DNA from: Cyclospora cayetanensis
Taxonomy: Eukaryota; Apicomplexa; Conoidasida; Eucoccidiorida; Eimeriidae
DNA length: 64,000 nucleotides
Direction of reading: 5' to 3'
NCBI RefSeq assembly: GCF_002999335.1
Contig: NW_020312107.1
Location: 27,525-91,524 of the forward strand
The notes under the pieces are model-generated. The model saw only the letters and a list, made by a program, of their open reading frames with translations. It had not been told where the DNA came from and did no database searches. Positions 25,201 to 35,329 of the stretch are shown here, piece after piece. Position numbers and translations under genes: made by a program. The stretch's first letter is position 1. Every line of letters begins with the position of its first letter.

Positions 25201-25742
25201 TAGCTGCAGCAGGTGTAATTGTACGGGAATATGACGGCATCAGCATAGCGGATGGGGCATGTAAAAGCAATCCGTCATTGGTGGCAGACGTCCACCACGC
25301 GTCAGTAGCCTGTCTATCGGCACTGTGGGCTGTGGCTTCCTGTAGTCAATCCATCGGCCTGTTCTTCCATCCCTCAGGCTCTGGTGACTCTGCAGATTCC
25401 TTTGAGCAACTGCAGCGCCTGCAGGCCAGTGCGTGCTGCTCCGACGTCGTGCGACTTTGCGGGTGGGCAGCAACCCTGCAAGGCGCTACGCGGCGCAGGG
25501 ACAGCTCGTGTGCAGGCTATCAAGAGTACATGAATGTGTCTGCATCCTATCTAGTGAGGAATCTAGTGCTGGATGCTTTGTGTCATGGTCCTTCGAGATC
25601 TAAGGATCCTGGCCGCCACTGGTCAGGGCATGACGCGGCAAGCAGGAGACGCTCTGTGCTGCTCGCGCTACTCCAGATAAAGGAGTTTTGCGGAGCAGAT
25701 GATGGCCTGCAAGATGTCATTTCAGTTGCAGCTGGTCTTTGA
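13219..25742 (+). CDS. URB1/Npa1-like nucleolar pre-ribosome protein, six exons
   Basis: URB1 (Npa1) is a large nucleolar scaffold of early pre-60S particles. The exons are 13219-16610, 16946-17332, 17576-20521, 20845-23080, 23325-23651 and 23787-25742. Every phase matches, and the total is 3,747 residues, against roughly 1,760-2,270 in yeast and human. Family resemblance is seen in exon 1 (LLPPFLASATGLLLSPRQSS, like the Urb1 'PxLLxxYLxSLxxxLEPRLSS' region) and at the start of exon 6 (VPFLFVPDHPLYPILNYALL, then a Leu-rich segment, like the NopRA1 C-terminal domain 'DHPLYxxLxxFLLxxPxL'). The rest is helical-repeat-like. Exon 1 carries poly-Gln and poly-Ala tracts and an acidic stretch near its end; later exons have almost none. 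The ATG at 13219 is the first in frame. A GTG-starting extension to 13153 and an unseen 5' exon are possible. Confidence 0.75.
17333..17575 (+). other. intron 2 of the URB1-like gene with TA microsatellite
   Basis: The donor is GTGCGT and the acceptor TTTCTGCAG, with a phase-2 join that rebuilds GGG. A (TA)n/TGTATA run begins eight bases after the donor (about 17338-17375). Confidence 0.75.
23081..23324 (+). other. intron 4 of the URB1-like gene with TATACA/CACACA microsatellite
   Basis: The donor is GTAAGT and the acceptor GTTGGCTGCAG, phase 0. Roughly 23147-23272 is TATACATATA/CACACACATGTATACA simple sequence. Confidence 0.75.
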
Positions 25743-26042
25743 TTGCGGATCCAAGTATGTTTGAATCTGTTTTCTGTTCACGAAGTTGTTTTGCTTTAGC
25801 AGAACACAGATCTCCTTGATTTTTTCGCAAACCGTCACGAGAAGGGCGCTTAGTTTGAAATTGAAAACTAGCAGCGTCGCACTTCTTTCCGCAACGCCGC
25901 AGCGGTACATGTTTACTGCAAGTTGCCCTGCTTCATCAAGGGTAGACAGCCACAGCAGTGGATGCCTGCCTGCATTGGCTGCCTCCGCGCTCACAGGCTC
26001 ACAAGATTGCTCTAAGCGCACGACCCTTGAACACACCTCCAC
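25722..26042 (-). CDS. possible small protein overlapping the URB1-like 3' end
   Basis: A 106-codon frame starting MEVCSRVVRLEQSC. Its second half is a plausible long helix (SALLVTVCEKIKEICVLLKQ) followed by a polar tail. No family is recognised. It overlaps the last 21 bp of the URB1-like frame on the opposite strand. It also lies just downstream of the minus-strand Pol X-like gene, pointing the same way. The composition looks better than that of random frames nearby, but there is no independent evidence; it may be part of a 3' UTR. Confidence 0.35.
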   Translation of the reverse strand: MEVCSRVVRLEQSCEPVSAEAANAGRHPLLWLSTLDEAGQLAVNMYRCGVAERSATLLVFNFKLSALLVTVCEKIKEICVLLKQNNFVNRKQIQTYLDPQSKTSCN

Positions 26043-26265
26043 CTTATACTACCCTCACAATCCTCCCAGTCAACAAAGAATCCGTCCTCAGCAAATCATC
26101 CTTTTCCTCACGAAGCTAAAACTCTCATCCGGCTTCCTGACGTTGCCAGCCAAAGTGCTTACTAGCGAGCAGCCGGACAGCCTTCCACGATGAGGAACAC
26201 TCTCGTGGGAGCAAATGTTTTTTCCTAGGTCATGGTGCTGTAGAATATTTCAAGAGCAGCAGTTA

Positions 26266-29200
26266 TTATGTGCCTGGAGGTGCTGTGCCCACCCGTTGAT
26301 GCATAGGGAGTGACTCCTGTAAAAGGCGCAGTACGCCCTCCTCGTCGAACACCCAGAGTGAATTCTCTGATTGAAAGCCGGAGCAGATATCTTCTTTGCC
26401 AGAGGACGCGTTTGACAGACTCTGGGTTCCTGGGGGCTCACCTATAGTGTTGTGGAGTGCGCTACCCTCGGCTAGCGCATTCTCGTGAGGACTCTTGACG
26501 CTTGCTGCCTCCGCTGAACTTGCTGTTATGCCACTTGGCGTGAGATTACACCCCCAGCGAGATCGCGTTCTGGTTTGCAGCAACCGATATGCGGACGGTG
26601 AGCAGCGTGCAGCTAAGGTGGCAAATGGGAATGCACGTGGAGTTACTGTTTGGATAGTCATCTGCAGGAAGAGCATCGATCACACGCACCAGATTGCACC
26701 GTGAGCCTTTATCCATAAAGCGCGCGCATGCTAAGGATTTCTCCTCAACAGCGTTTCTAAGTGTTAAAGGAATGGAGCTGGTATCATGCAGGCCGCATGC
26801 AGCCTTACCAATCTGTACGTTTCTTGACGCCACGGAAGCTGGCCAGCTGCGTGTGTTGTCTTGGTTCTAGAGGTCTCGGAGAATACTTTTGAGATTAAGT
26901 TACGCTGCTTTAACGCATCCACAGCGCTGCTGTGCAGCTGTCTCCGAATCGTTCGATACGCCTGCGAAACGTGGCCCCACTGTCGCTGTACCCACGCGAT
27001 TTCCTCAGGTTTGGCACCTCTGCCGCCACAGCAAATGGCGTGGTCAAGGCTAGGAGGCAGGAGGCCTTCTTCAGTCCAACTGGGGAGGAGAGACACCTGC
27101 AACGCTAGTGAGATCAGTTTACAGTTGGAGCCACGGAAAATGCCTCCACCAAGAGACACGACAGGCCAGGCTGGGAGTTTACTAGGGAAGTCCTGTGCTG
27201 CACCGTGGAAGGTGTCAGGCAAATCCAAAGGCACTGAAGGCGTGAGATCTTTAGACCCCCTGAGATCCTGCTGCACGAGCAAAAGCTGCTGCTGCCATTC
27301 ATCAAACTCGGCAGTTTCCATCGGGGCACTAAAAGAGTCGGAATGCATAATGCAGGCCCTACTGAGATCAGTTGGGAAAAGCTTTGCTAGACGATTGTCC
27401 GCTTCAGACGGTAACCCACGAAACTTAGTGCCATTACGCATTACTGAAGCTGGAGGGGCCCAGGAGTCTTGACTGTTTCCAGGTAGTTGCTCCATGCCGC
27501 TGTTCAAAGCCGAGAGACGCTCACGGAGCGCCTGGGAGCTATCTATGAAGTAATCTTCAAAAAGAGTAGCTGCCGTGCGGCGTGTCACACCTGGCAGTCG
27601 GCTAAGATCTTGCACTGCCCCGTCCCGTAAAATGCTTCGACTGGGAAAACAATCACCGACCACAATCCAATGCATGATGCATTGCGTTAAAGTCATACAC
27701 GTGTATAACGCAACGGGCCTTTCTTACGCCTCCATGGAATTTCTCCGAGGATTCAACTACGAACTTGCTAGCGCCCTACGTATTGCACCTCCAGTTTCAT
27801 GTAAAAGCCCCTTTTGCTCAAGCACCGTGATGTGCAGACCCTTGCGACAGACACAAGCGCGCAAACTAAACTCACGACTGCCTCATAAGCTCTGTGATGC
27901 CGTGAGACAAGACCACGTGAATCTTCTGCAAGACTGCGGAACGGAAGGCTCCACGCTTCACCAAATTCGTCTCTTCCCCACGCAGAAGCAGGCCGCCATC
28001 TCGCAGCAACAAAAGTGCTTCAGCAACATTGTATATTGGAATCCGTGAACGGTGCAGAATTTCGTATGCCTGAAAGGGCGTCAAGCACAGTCAAAGCTCC
28101 AGTTTGGATACAAGCATAGCAAAGCCTCTGTGAAAGAAGGCACTAACTCAGAGCATTTCAGTAATTCCTGCTTGTACATTTAGTAAGCACTTGTTTTCAG
28201 GCCGCTTTCCAGACCACCAGACAAAAGCCATCAACAGTCCAAACGTACCATCTTGTATGCACGCGCTCTGAAGGCACTTCCACTTTTCTTCCCAACAATG
28301 GCTTCGTCAATGCTTCCGTAAAGTGGTGCCCGGACTCTTCCATCCAAATGTTGCTGCTGCTCTTCTTCCTGAAGCTGCTCCAAACGTCGCTGCCTCCACA
28401 GCAGGCCAAGGCTCTCTAGGATTTCCGCATTCCTGCATACAGAGTCGCGAACAAAGATATTCGAGATAGTTTACAGCACAAGCGAAAATTAGAGTGACGC
28501 CCTCTTGTATTTGGAACACCTGCTATAGTCAGAGGTGCATAGCGACTTGAACAAAATTGCAGCTCCCGCATCTGTCCATCAATCGTGCTCACTTGGGTGT
28601 CGGGGATGCTCTGTAAGATAAAACACAGAAGAAAATCGGTTTATTAAACAGGTCATTCCATCGTAAGAGTGTGAAACGGAAAGCTCTGCGGTTCTATGTG
28701 TGCATCTACCTTGAAACTCGGTATTGTGTAGCACCTGAGTAAAGTGCATGCGGAGGGGCACTGCACAAACTTACGTTTCCTTTGCTATCTTCATGAAACG
28801 GCTATCCATGTGGCGCAGGGCTTGCTGAAAAGCCTCCAGGTCTTTAGGGTAATGCTCTTCTTCTCTCTTTGACAGAGTGCCACCCTGCATATTTTGCACC
28901 GAGACTTGCTCCCCCTCCGGGCACGCGTAGGTACCGCATAATCGTGAAAATCCTCTTTTGTAAGCATTGTACTGACTTAATGATGTACCATTATCCTCGG
29001 TTCCACCGTATGAACGTTGAGACACCATCTCAGTGAAGGCAAAGGGCTTTCCCTCATGCTGTGACCTGCGGGTGTTTGTGCAACCGGAAGCCAGATTACT
29101 TTCAGTGTGCCCCAAGCTTCCCCAGCGCGCTCCTACTTGGCCATTTGCATCAGCTTTATATGTACTACACGCCGCTGGTTGTCCACTCCTTCGAAGATAT

Positions 29201-29511
29201 GAAGCGCAGTTTCTGGCTGGCAATGGTTGGTGTCTGTCATGGCCTAATATGCCACTCGCCAGGTTGCACGGCTTAGCAGTGCCAAATCGAGTACCCCACG
29301 TTTTCATGGAGGGAACAAACGTCCCATTGAGCCCTACATTTGGTCCAGATAGAGATAGAGGCGATGGCTTTACGAAGCCGTAGCGCCCTAGGCATATCCT
29401 TTGTTTACTGGGAGGTCGCCGAAGAGTCACCGCCACCGTTGTACAGGTACATCCCGCAAGAAAAACCAACTCCACCAGAAAAAATATCCAGAGGCTCCTC
29501 AAAGCCTCCAT
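26266..29511 (-). CDS. DNA polymerase X-like protein, catalytic Asp apparently lost, signal-type leader
   Basis: Family X polymerases (Pol beta/lambda) fill short gaps in repair. In transcript order the exons are 29511-28775, 28432-28249, 28069-27876, 27640-26809 and 26661-26266. All phases fit and the total is 780 residues. The N-terminus (WIFFLVELVFLAGC and on) looks like a signal peptide. It is followed by a basic, Ser/Thr-rich stretch, the layout of apicoplast-targeted proteins. Exons 2-3 resemble the 8-kDa domain (AFRARAYKMAYEIL). Exon 4 has a helix-hairpin-helix (DLSRLPGVTRRTAATLFE), then a palm-like GGGIFRGSNCKLISLALQVS, where GSxRRG...GDxD is expected. The last exon (TPRAFPFATLAARCS, YRLLQTRTRSRWGCNL, VFDEEGVLRLLQ) tracks the C-terminal palm and thumb. 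None of the three catalytic Asp residues is visible. The family call is by eye; activity and targeting are inferred. Confidence 0.55.
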
Positions 29512-30402
29512 GAGCGGAGAAAAAGCAATACTTCATCTCCGAATCAACAGAGGATGGACAGTAGAAGACAACAGACACTCAAACGGCAGTGCACCCCAGC
29601 TTTGCTCCATATCTTTTGAAGTAGAAGCCTATGCAATCCTTCATAAAAATAGAAAGAGTAAGTAGGCTTACGTCATGCTGGAGGGGCAGTACCTCTACTG
29701 GGCTCGAGCAGCTGTACACATTTGACTAGTGACCGTGTTAACGTAGAGTAATGCGCTCATTCTAAAGATAGTATTGCATGGTACCACGGTCAAAATGGCC
29801 ATAGATGGCATCCCAACCGGGTCCACTTCATATGCATACGTTTAAGGGACCTGGAAATGGGAGGTACACATCCTATAAATCGAAGCTGAGGATCAGATCG
29901 GATGGTGATTGTTTGGCTCACCATGTAAAGCTGGGTAGTGGAATATACAACATGCTAATACTAGGTGTATTGTCACTCCCGATATCTTGAGCCAACGAGC
30001 AAATTTGTACGCGTATGACCCTGTCCCCACCCGGACGGGGGGCCCCCCACTCGCATGCAGCAAAGGCATTGTTCTGTATTGGTCCAAAGTGGATACGGTG
30101 GGTTCAGCTGCTGTTCTTTTATTTTAAGCGGACAACCAGTAGGATCCTGATGGGTAGAAGACTAAGGCCCTGTGCATATGTACCACGTATAGCTTGGCAT
30201 GGCAGCCGACGGACGATGAAGGCAGAAAGGAAGAATTTGTAGAGTTTCCTAGCCTTATGATTAAAATCATGGCAGTCATTCATCAACGCAAACCTCAGAG
30301 CTTAAAAGGGTGAGAAGCCATTCAACTGAAGGATGGGCTCTCAGTTTACTCGTTTGACCCTTCCATCGACTCCAGCGGTGCAGGTCATATCAAGATGCTG
30401 CC
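29512..30402. other. divergent spacer between the Pol X-like and helical-protein genes
   Basis: No gene seen. It separates two head-to-head genes, so it probably holds both promoters. A short GC-rich inverted element (CCGGACGGGGGGCCCC, about 30032-30047) stands out from otherwise AT-rich DNA. Confidence 0.5.
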
Positions 30403-33400
30403 ATGGGGAAGTACTCGAACTTAGTCTCGAGGCTTGTGAGCAACTCGCAACTAAAGATAACTCAGACAGCTAAAGTATGTCCCAAGCAGCTGCTCGATGC
30501 AGCTCTGCTGGCACCAGTGGTACCGCCGCACACCTACTCCTCCGGCAGGGATCAGGCAGCCGCATGCCTAGCCACATCTGGTGCATCTCCGTCCTATAAA
30601 AGACGCAGTTTAGAACTGATCGGACATGCAAGTGAGAAGCGCAATGACGTGGGCTCGACGATTTCCGGCGAGCCCAGTACAGAAGCATTCACCAAGGCAA
30701 CTAGCATTTGGGCTACCTTGGAGACGCATGCCATGCTGGCTTTGCCTAGCCTCAGGTAAAGTCACACATGCTTTATCTCCTGCGAAACATCTTTGAGCTT
30801 GGCTAGCTCCTTCTCACTGAATACTCGACGAAGTGCATTTGCGTATGCATTGTGTAGTCCGTCCGGGATCCTCCAATTCATGTTCCTGGCACTGCGGGGA
30901 AACTACACGCCCGTGGATTTTATCCAAGAGGTTGGCTATCATAATCCGTTTGCTCCGCTGTTTTCTACTTGATTACAAGGTTCACAATCGTCAACCCCGG
31001 CAGCTGTAGAGCGCAAGAGCTCCCCATACTAGCGACAATGTCTTGAACCCAATACACAGCTTAGCATCATCACCAACAGTTTACATGTAATCGAGTTTTT
31101 TGGGGTGTCGGACTCAGCTGCACCAATACCTGCTTACTAGCGAGCCAGCGGCCCCCCCAGTTGAAGCATTCTGGCAGCTGTGGACTGCAAACGATATAGC
31201 GCTGTTGTGCAAATTGCTCGTTGGGTAAGCAAGTCGCCTGCGTTCCCTTCACAAGGGCCTCGAATTGCTTATATAGACTGCATAAAATCCGTGTGTCCGT
31301 GGATCCCCCATGCCTGGATATTTCGTTTGCGCTGCGCATTGTCTTGCGTTATGCTGTGACCGACAGACACAGACTGTCTGAGGGGCCGCTTGTTCTTCTG
31401 GTTTGCGCTCGCATCGCCTGTTGTCTACCCCACTTTCTCCCGCAAGACTCGGCTATTGTTATAAATGCTATGGCCGCAGACCCTTCGTCCTATTTGACTA
31501 AGTGTTTGGTGCAACCATTGAACCAGCTGATAGAGACAGCCTCTCACAAGCCTGCTGCTGCGGCTGAGAAGGCACTCTTGATCGAACTGTCCCGCCATCT
31601 CCAGCAGTGTAATGGGCCTCATGAGGCAGCGGCACATACCCTGAATGGAGCTGATCCCACATGGTCTCTATTTCAGTGGCTGCTAACGGGCTTCACGAAA
31701 CAGGCAGGTTCCCCGGATGTATGCGAATAGTGTAAAGCACCCGTAAGCCAAATCGGCAATGCATCTACATATATATATATATGCCCTCTGCGCATCTCTC
31801 TTGGTTGTGTCTTCAGTTGGATCAGGCCTACCTGAACGATTGTGTAAGGGTATTTCATTCTGCTGCATGGATCAACGCTTCTATCGTACGCACTTGTCCT
31901 TGCGGATCTCTCGTCTTGTTTTTAGTCAACAATCTTCACTTCCTAGATCACACGGGACATGGGGCACGAGGCTGCGGGCAGCTTGCTAAGTCTGGTACAC
32001 GTGTGCGTTGATGCATCCATGTGGCTTTCACTGGAATACTCCTTGTGCCGTGTCGCGCAGTCAACATGCCCCGAGCACAACTCTGACGCAATTTGGGATT
32101 CTCTTAGGCCACTGGGTTGCTTGGCGCAGTATTTGCGGCGCAATGTTGCTGGTATATCTCCCCGCTCAAAATTACGGTAGGTGTTTGACATTTTTGCATA
32201 ATGGTGTAGCTGTTTATCCGTTTGTGGTATATCAAGATTCAATACTCTATATTGTACTTCGTCATTATCCATTCTGTGTCGAAATTCTGATGCTGACATG
32301 CTATACGCAGCATCGTTGAAGGTGGCGTTATGTTGTGGCAAATATTAAGGAAGCCGATTGGATCGGCTTTCGTAACCCTGAACGAAGCAAGTGCAACTGC
32401 AGCGGACATTGCAGGGACTCAGCTTGCAACCCACAATATGCCTGCGAAGGAAAGTCTACCTGAAGTGGATGGAAAACAGAGGGGCAGCAGTGTGCCTCTC
32501 ACGTGTAATCCCCACCAGGATGACTGCACCTTTCCTGCTTTGAGCCATCTTCTTTGCATCAATCAAAATGCCGTATCCCCTGGAGGGGACGGCAATCAAA
32601 GGCCAGGAGATGAGCCTCTTTGCGCCACTCCTGAAGCGGCTCACTTCGAAGACGCTGTTCGCGACATGCTCATCTCCGCGATATCGCAGCTATGCGCGTA
32701 AGAAGAGATCCCAAAATGTAGTCAGCTAGCAATGGAGCGCGTGGAGGTGGCTAAATTCTCAGTCTGACGCAAGAAGGGAATGTTGATTCCTTGGGAGTGA
32801 TGAGAGAGGGTTTTACGTTGTGCGCAGATCTCCTACAGAGCTTAGCCCGGTGGAGTCCATCAGTCTTCTAGATGCCCTATGGCAGCTCCGCGTGCTCCAT
32901 GGTCTTGTTATCCCACTTTCGTGGATGGAAGGTAAGGTTAATTGTGGACTCTTATATATCATTCATGGAGGGCGTCGCATTTGGCACTAGCTGCACCAAT
33001 TTGGCTTGTTGCGCATGGGTTTCGTAGGCCTTTTCTTCCACCTTGAAGCAAACCTTCATTTGTTATCCCCCCGCTGCGTGGTATCACTGGTAGCATGTCT
33101 CGAGTTATGGCAGTCCAGGGGTGACACAGTTCACAGGAGCTGTTCTACAGGGAAATCTGCAAGGCTTTTCGTCGAAGGCGCAAAAGACGAACATTACTGC
33201 AGAGAGATAGTGAGACTAAACACCTTTTGAGAAGTCTAAAACAACGCATCGAAGCTCTGGGGTAGAAGTTTTGCTTTGTTTTTGTTGCATAAATGCCCTG
33301 GACTAATTGCCTTTAGGTGTCTCGGCTTCGCATGCGGATTTATGAGAAGACCAAGGGTGAAGGCATCTTCCTGCCAGACAAGGTCGGGCTAGACAACACA

Positions 33401-34087
33401 AATCTATGCGGCCGTACACACCATCTTAAATGTGCCGTAATCTTACCCAGATAAATGTTTGGGTGTCAAAAAAGCACGTATCTGAGGGCACTTCATACCT
33501 AATGATGGTTAGAAAACCACCAGCTCTAGAGACCTTGTACGCGTGAATATACGGACTGACTGTGGCACGAACGAAGCAATTCGCGCATATACTTTTGTCT
33601 TGCCCGCAGGAGAGGCTTTTGGTGAAACTTTTGGATGAGTGGTCCAGCAGAAAAACATGTCCCTGAGTATATATATATTGCAGGAGGCATTCCGCCAGCA
33701 CCACCATGCCCAGAATCGCTATATTCTCCGTAAAGACTTCGTAGTAATTGTAGGAAAGCCTTTGCTCTATTTGACCACAATGCCTTTTGAACGGCTACTC
33801 CAGACTCTAGTATATGTTTCTAGCAGTGTATGAAGCAGACACTGGCTCAAGAATTTCGTAGGGAATAGAAGAGTGGACAAAGTTGAAGGTAGCTGCTAGA
33901 TGTATTTTCAACATTTTTCTGTAGGTCGGGAACGTGGGTGGCTGACTGTCGTATCTGAACAGGCTTAATGTGTACATTTCTTCAGAGCACAACAGAACTT
34001 TCCGTGTCTTCTGAACTTCTCCGCAACATCGCGGTGCTGTTTTCATGGGTCGCCTGTGCCCCAACCATGCCAAAAGTGTCAGCTTAA
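30403..34087 (+). CDS. unknown helical protein of about 745 residues, 13 exons
   Basis: I assembled 13 exons: 30403-30755, 30858-30930, 31118-31224, 31277-31703, 31817-31885, 31947-32176, 32311-32697, 32828-32931, 33028-33209, 33317-33382, 33610-33621, 33684-33809 and 33986-34087. The phases match and the total length is divisible by three. After a polar N-terminal third, the chain is built from Leu-rich helices (ESISLLDALWQLRVLHGLV; VVSLVACLELWQSRG), like helical-repeat proteins of the organellar RNA-binding type in apicomplexans. I see no RAP domain or other named motif, so no function is assigned. The intron at 31704 starts with GC. The 12-nt eleventh exon is needed to keep frame and is the least certain part. 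The acceptor of exon 4 could also be at 31255. Confidence 0.6.
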
Positions 34088-35329
34088 CATAATACTCAGA
34101 TTTCATTTTAGAGGGAATCAAGGTAATCTGCAGGATACGTCAGGTCTGTAGCCAGGAAATATTTGGCAGGTTCAAAGACTACAGGAAAAAGACACACCTC
34201 CAATTCGAGCTGCCGCAGCTATTTGCCCACTAAGCTGCAGTCTCATCAGGATACAATAAGAACTGCATGAGGAAATTCGTGTTGTGGTTTTCTTGGGTTG
34301 ATGCTGTGGCAAGTTGCTCCTTTGCATTACGCTGACCGCACGGTGCCATTGTTCCCCGTTTCCTGAAGCAGTGCCACGGAAGGATCTATTAGAGCATCGG
34401 AATAGGACATATACAGGCACTATATAAACTCTAGGGTATGTTTTTCTGCAGCAATCCACCGAATATCCGTGGGAACGTCGGTTATCATGATGTTGTAGGC
34501 GACGGCCCGCACATGACCGGACCGGTGGACTACGGAGCAACACAGTATGAATTCCCACATATTTGGTTGATAACTAATCGTCAGCCGTGTTGTATACGCT
34601 TAACAACTTAAAATTTAGTATCAGTACTTGTGCATGCGTATTTGGTGACAACGGCAATTGGGAACTCGGCCTCCTGTCTGCAAAAGGAGCCCCTAAAAGT
34701 GCCTCCTTCCCCGCTGCTGATGCTCGAGGTTGCACTTTAGCCTGCCACTTCCGGTATCGGCAGGTGTGTCAATAAGTGCTCTGGATGTACCAAGTCTTAT
34801 ACTTTGAGTGAGGGGAGAGGTTTAAAAGTGTTGTTTTGAAGCTCCACTCTCGACTATGAGTAGATGCTAGGGTGGGGCACCGAGTCTCTCCAAGCTAATC
34901 ACGTGCCACCTTTCAGGGCTAATATGCGAAGCAAATCCCCCTGTGTTTGTATGTACGAAAACAGAGGAAATAGTGCTTATTAGGGCTATGCGACTTCTTA
35001 CCCCTCATCTTAGTTTGTAGACCTACCAGCTGTGCCATACCCGTCTTATCTGAGGTGTGTGAATGCGTTCTTTTTACAGGCAGCAAGCCCCAGTTTTTAC
35101 AAACAGTGTTCCGTTTCACGTTCTGTTTCTCTTGGTTAGACAGCTGTGAGCTTTTGGTTTTCTCAGAATATCGACTTTTGGGACACCCTAGACAAATGCG
35201 CATCCTTGCCAACACTCTGAAAGGGTCTTTATTATCCGGAAAGTATAAAGGGTAGCTACTGTGTTTGTTAGGACCTGATCGCAGGTCGTTCGTAGGCCTG
35301 CTTATGTTTGCCGTGAGACTTAATACCCA
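34088..35329. other. intergenic, no gene seen
   Basis: Between the helical-protein gene and the CCCH gene, both on the plus strand. Open frames up to 152 codons occur on the minus strand but have random composition and no splice context. The CCCH promoter should be here. Confidence 0.5.

Noticed and set aside
27755..27840. Protein-like stretch (GLHITVLEQKGLLHETGGA) as an extra exon of the Pol X-like gene
   Set aside because: No donor/acceptor pair keeps phase with its neighbours, and direct joining of 27876 to 27640 fits both phase and family spacing.
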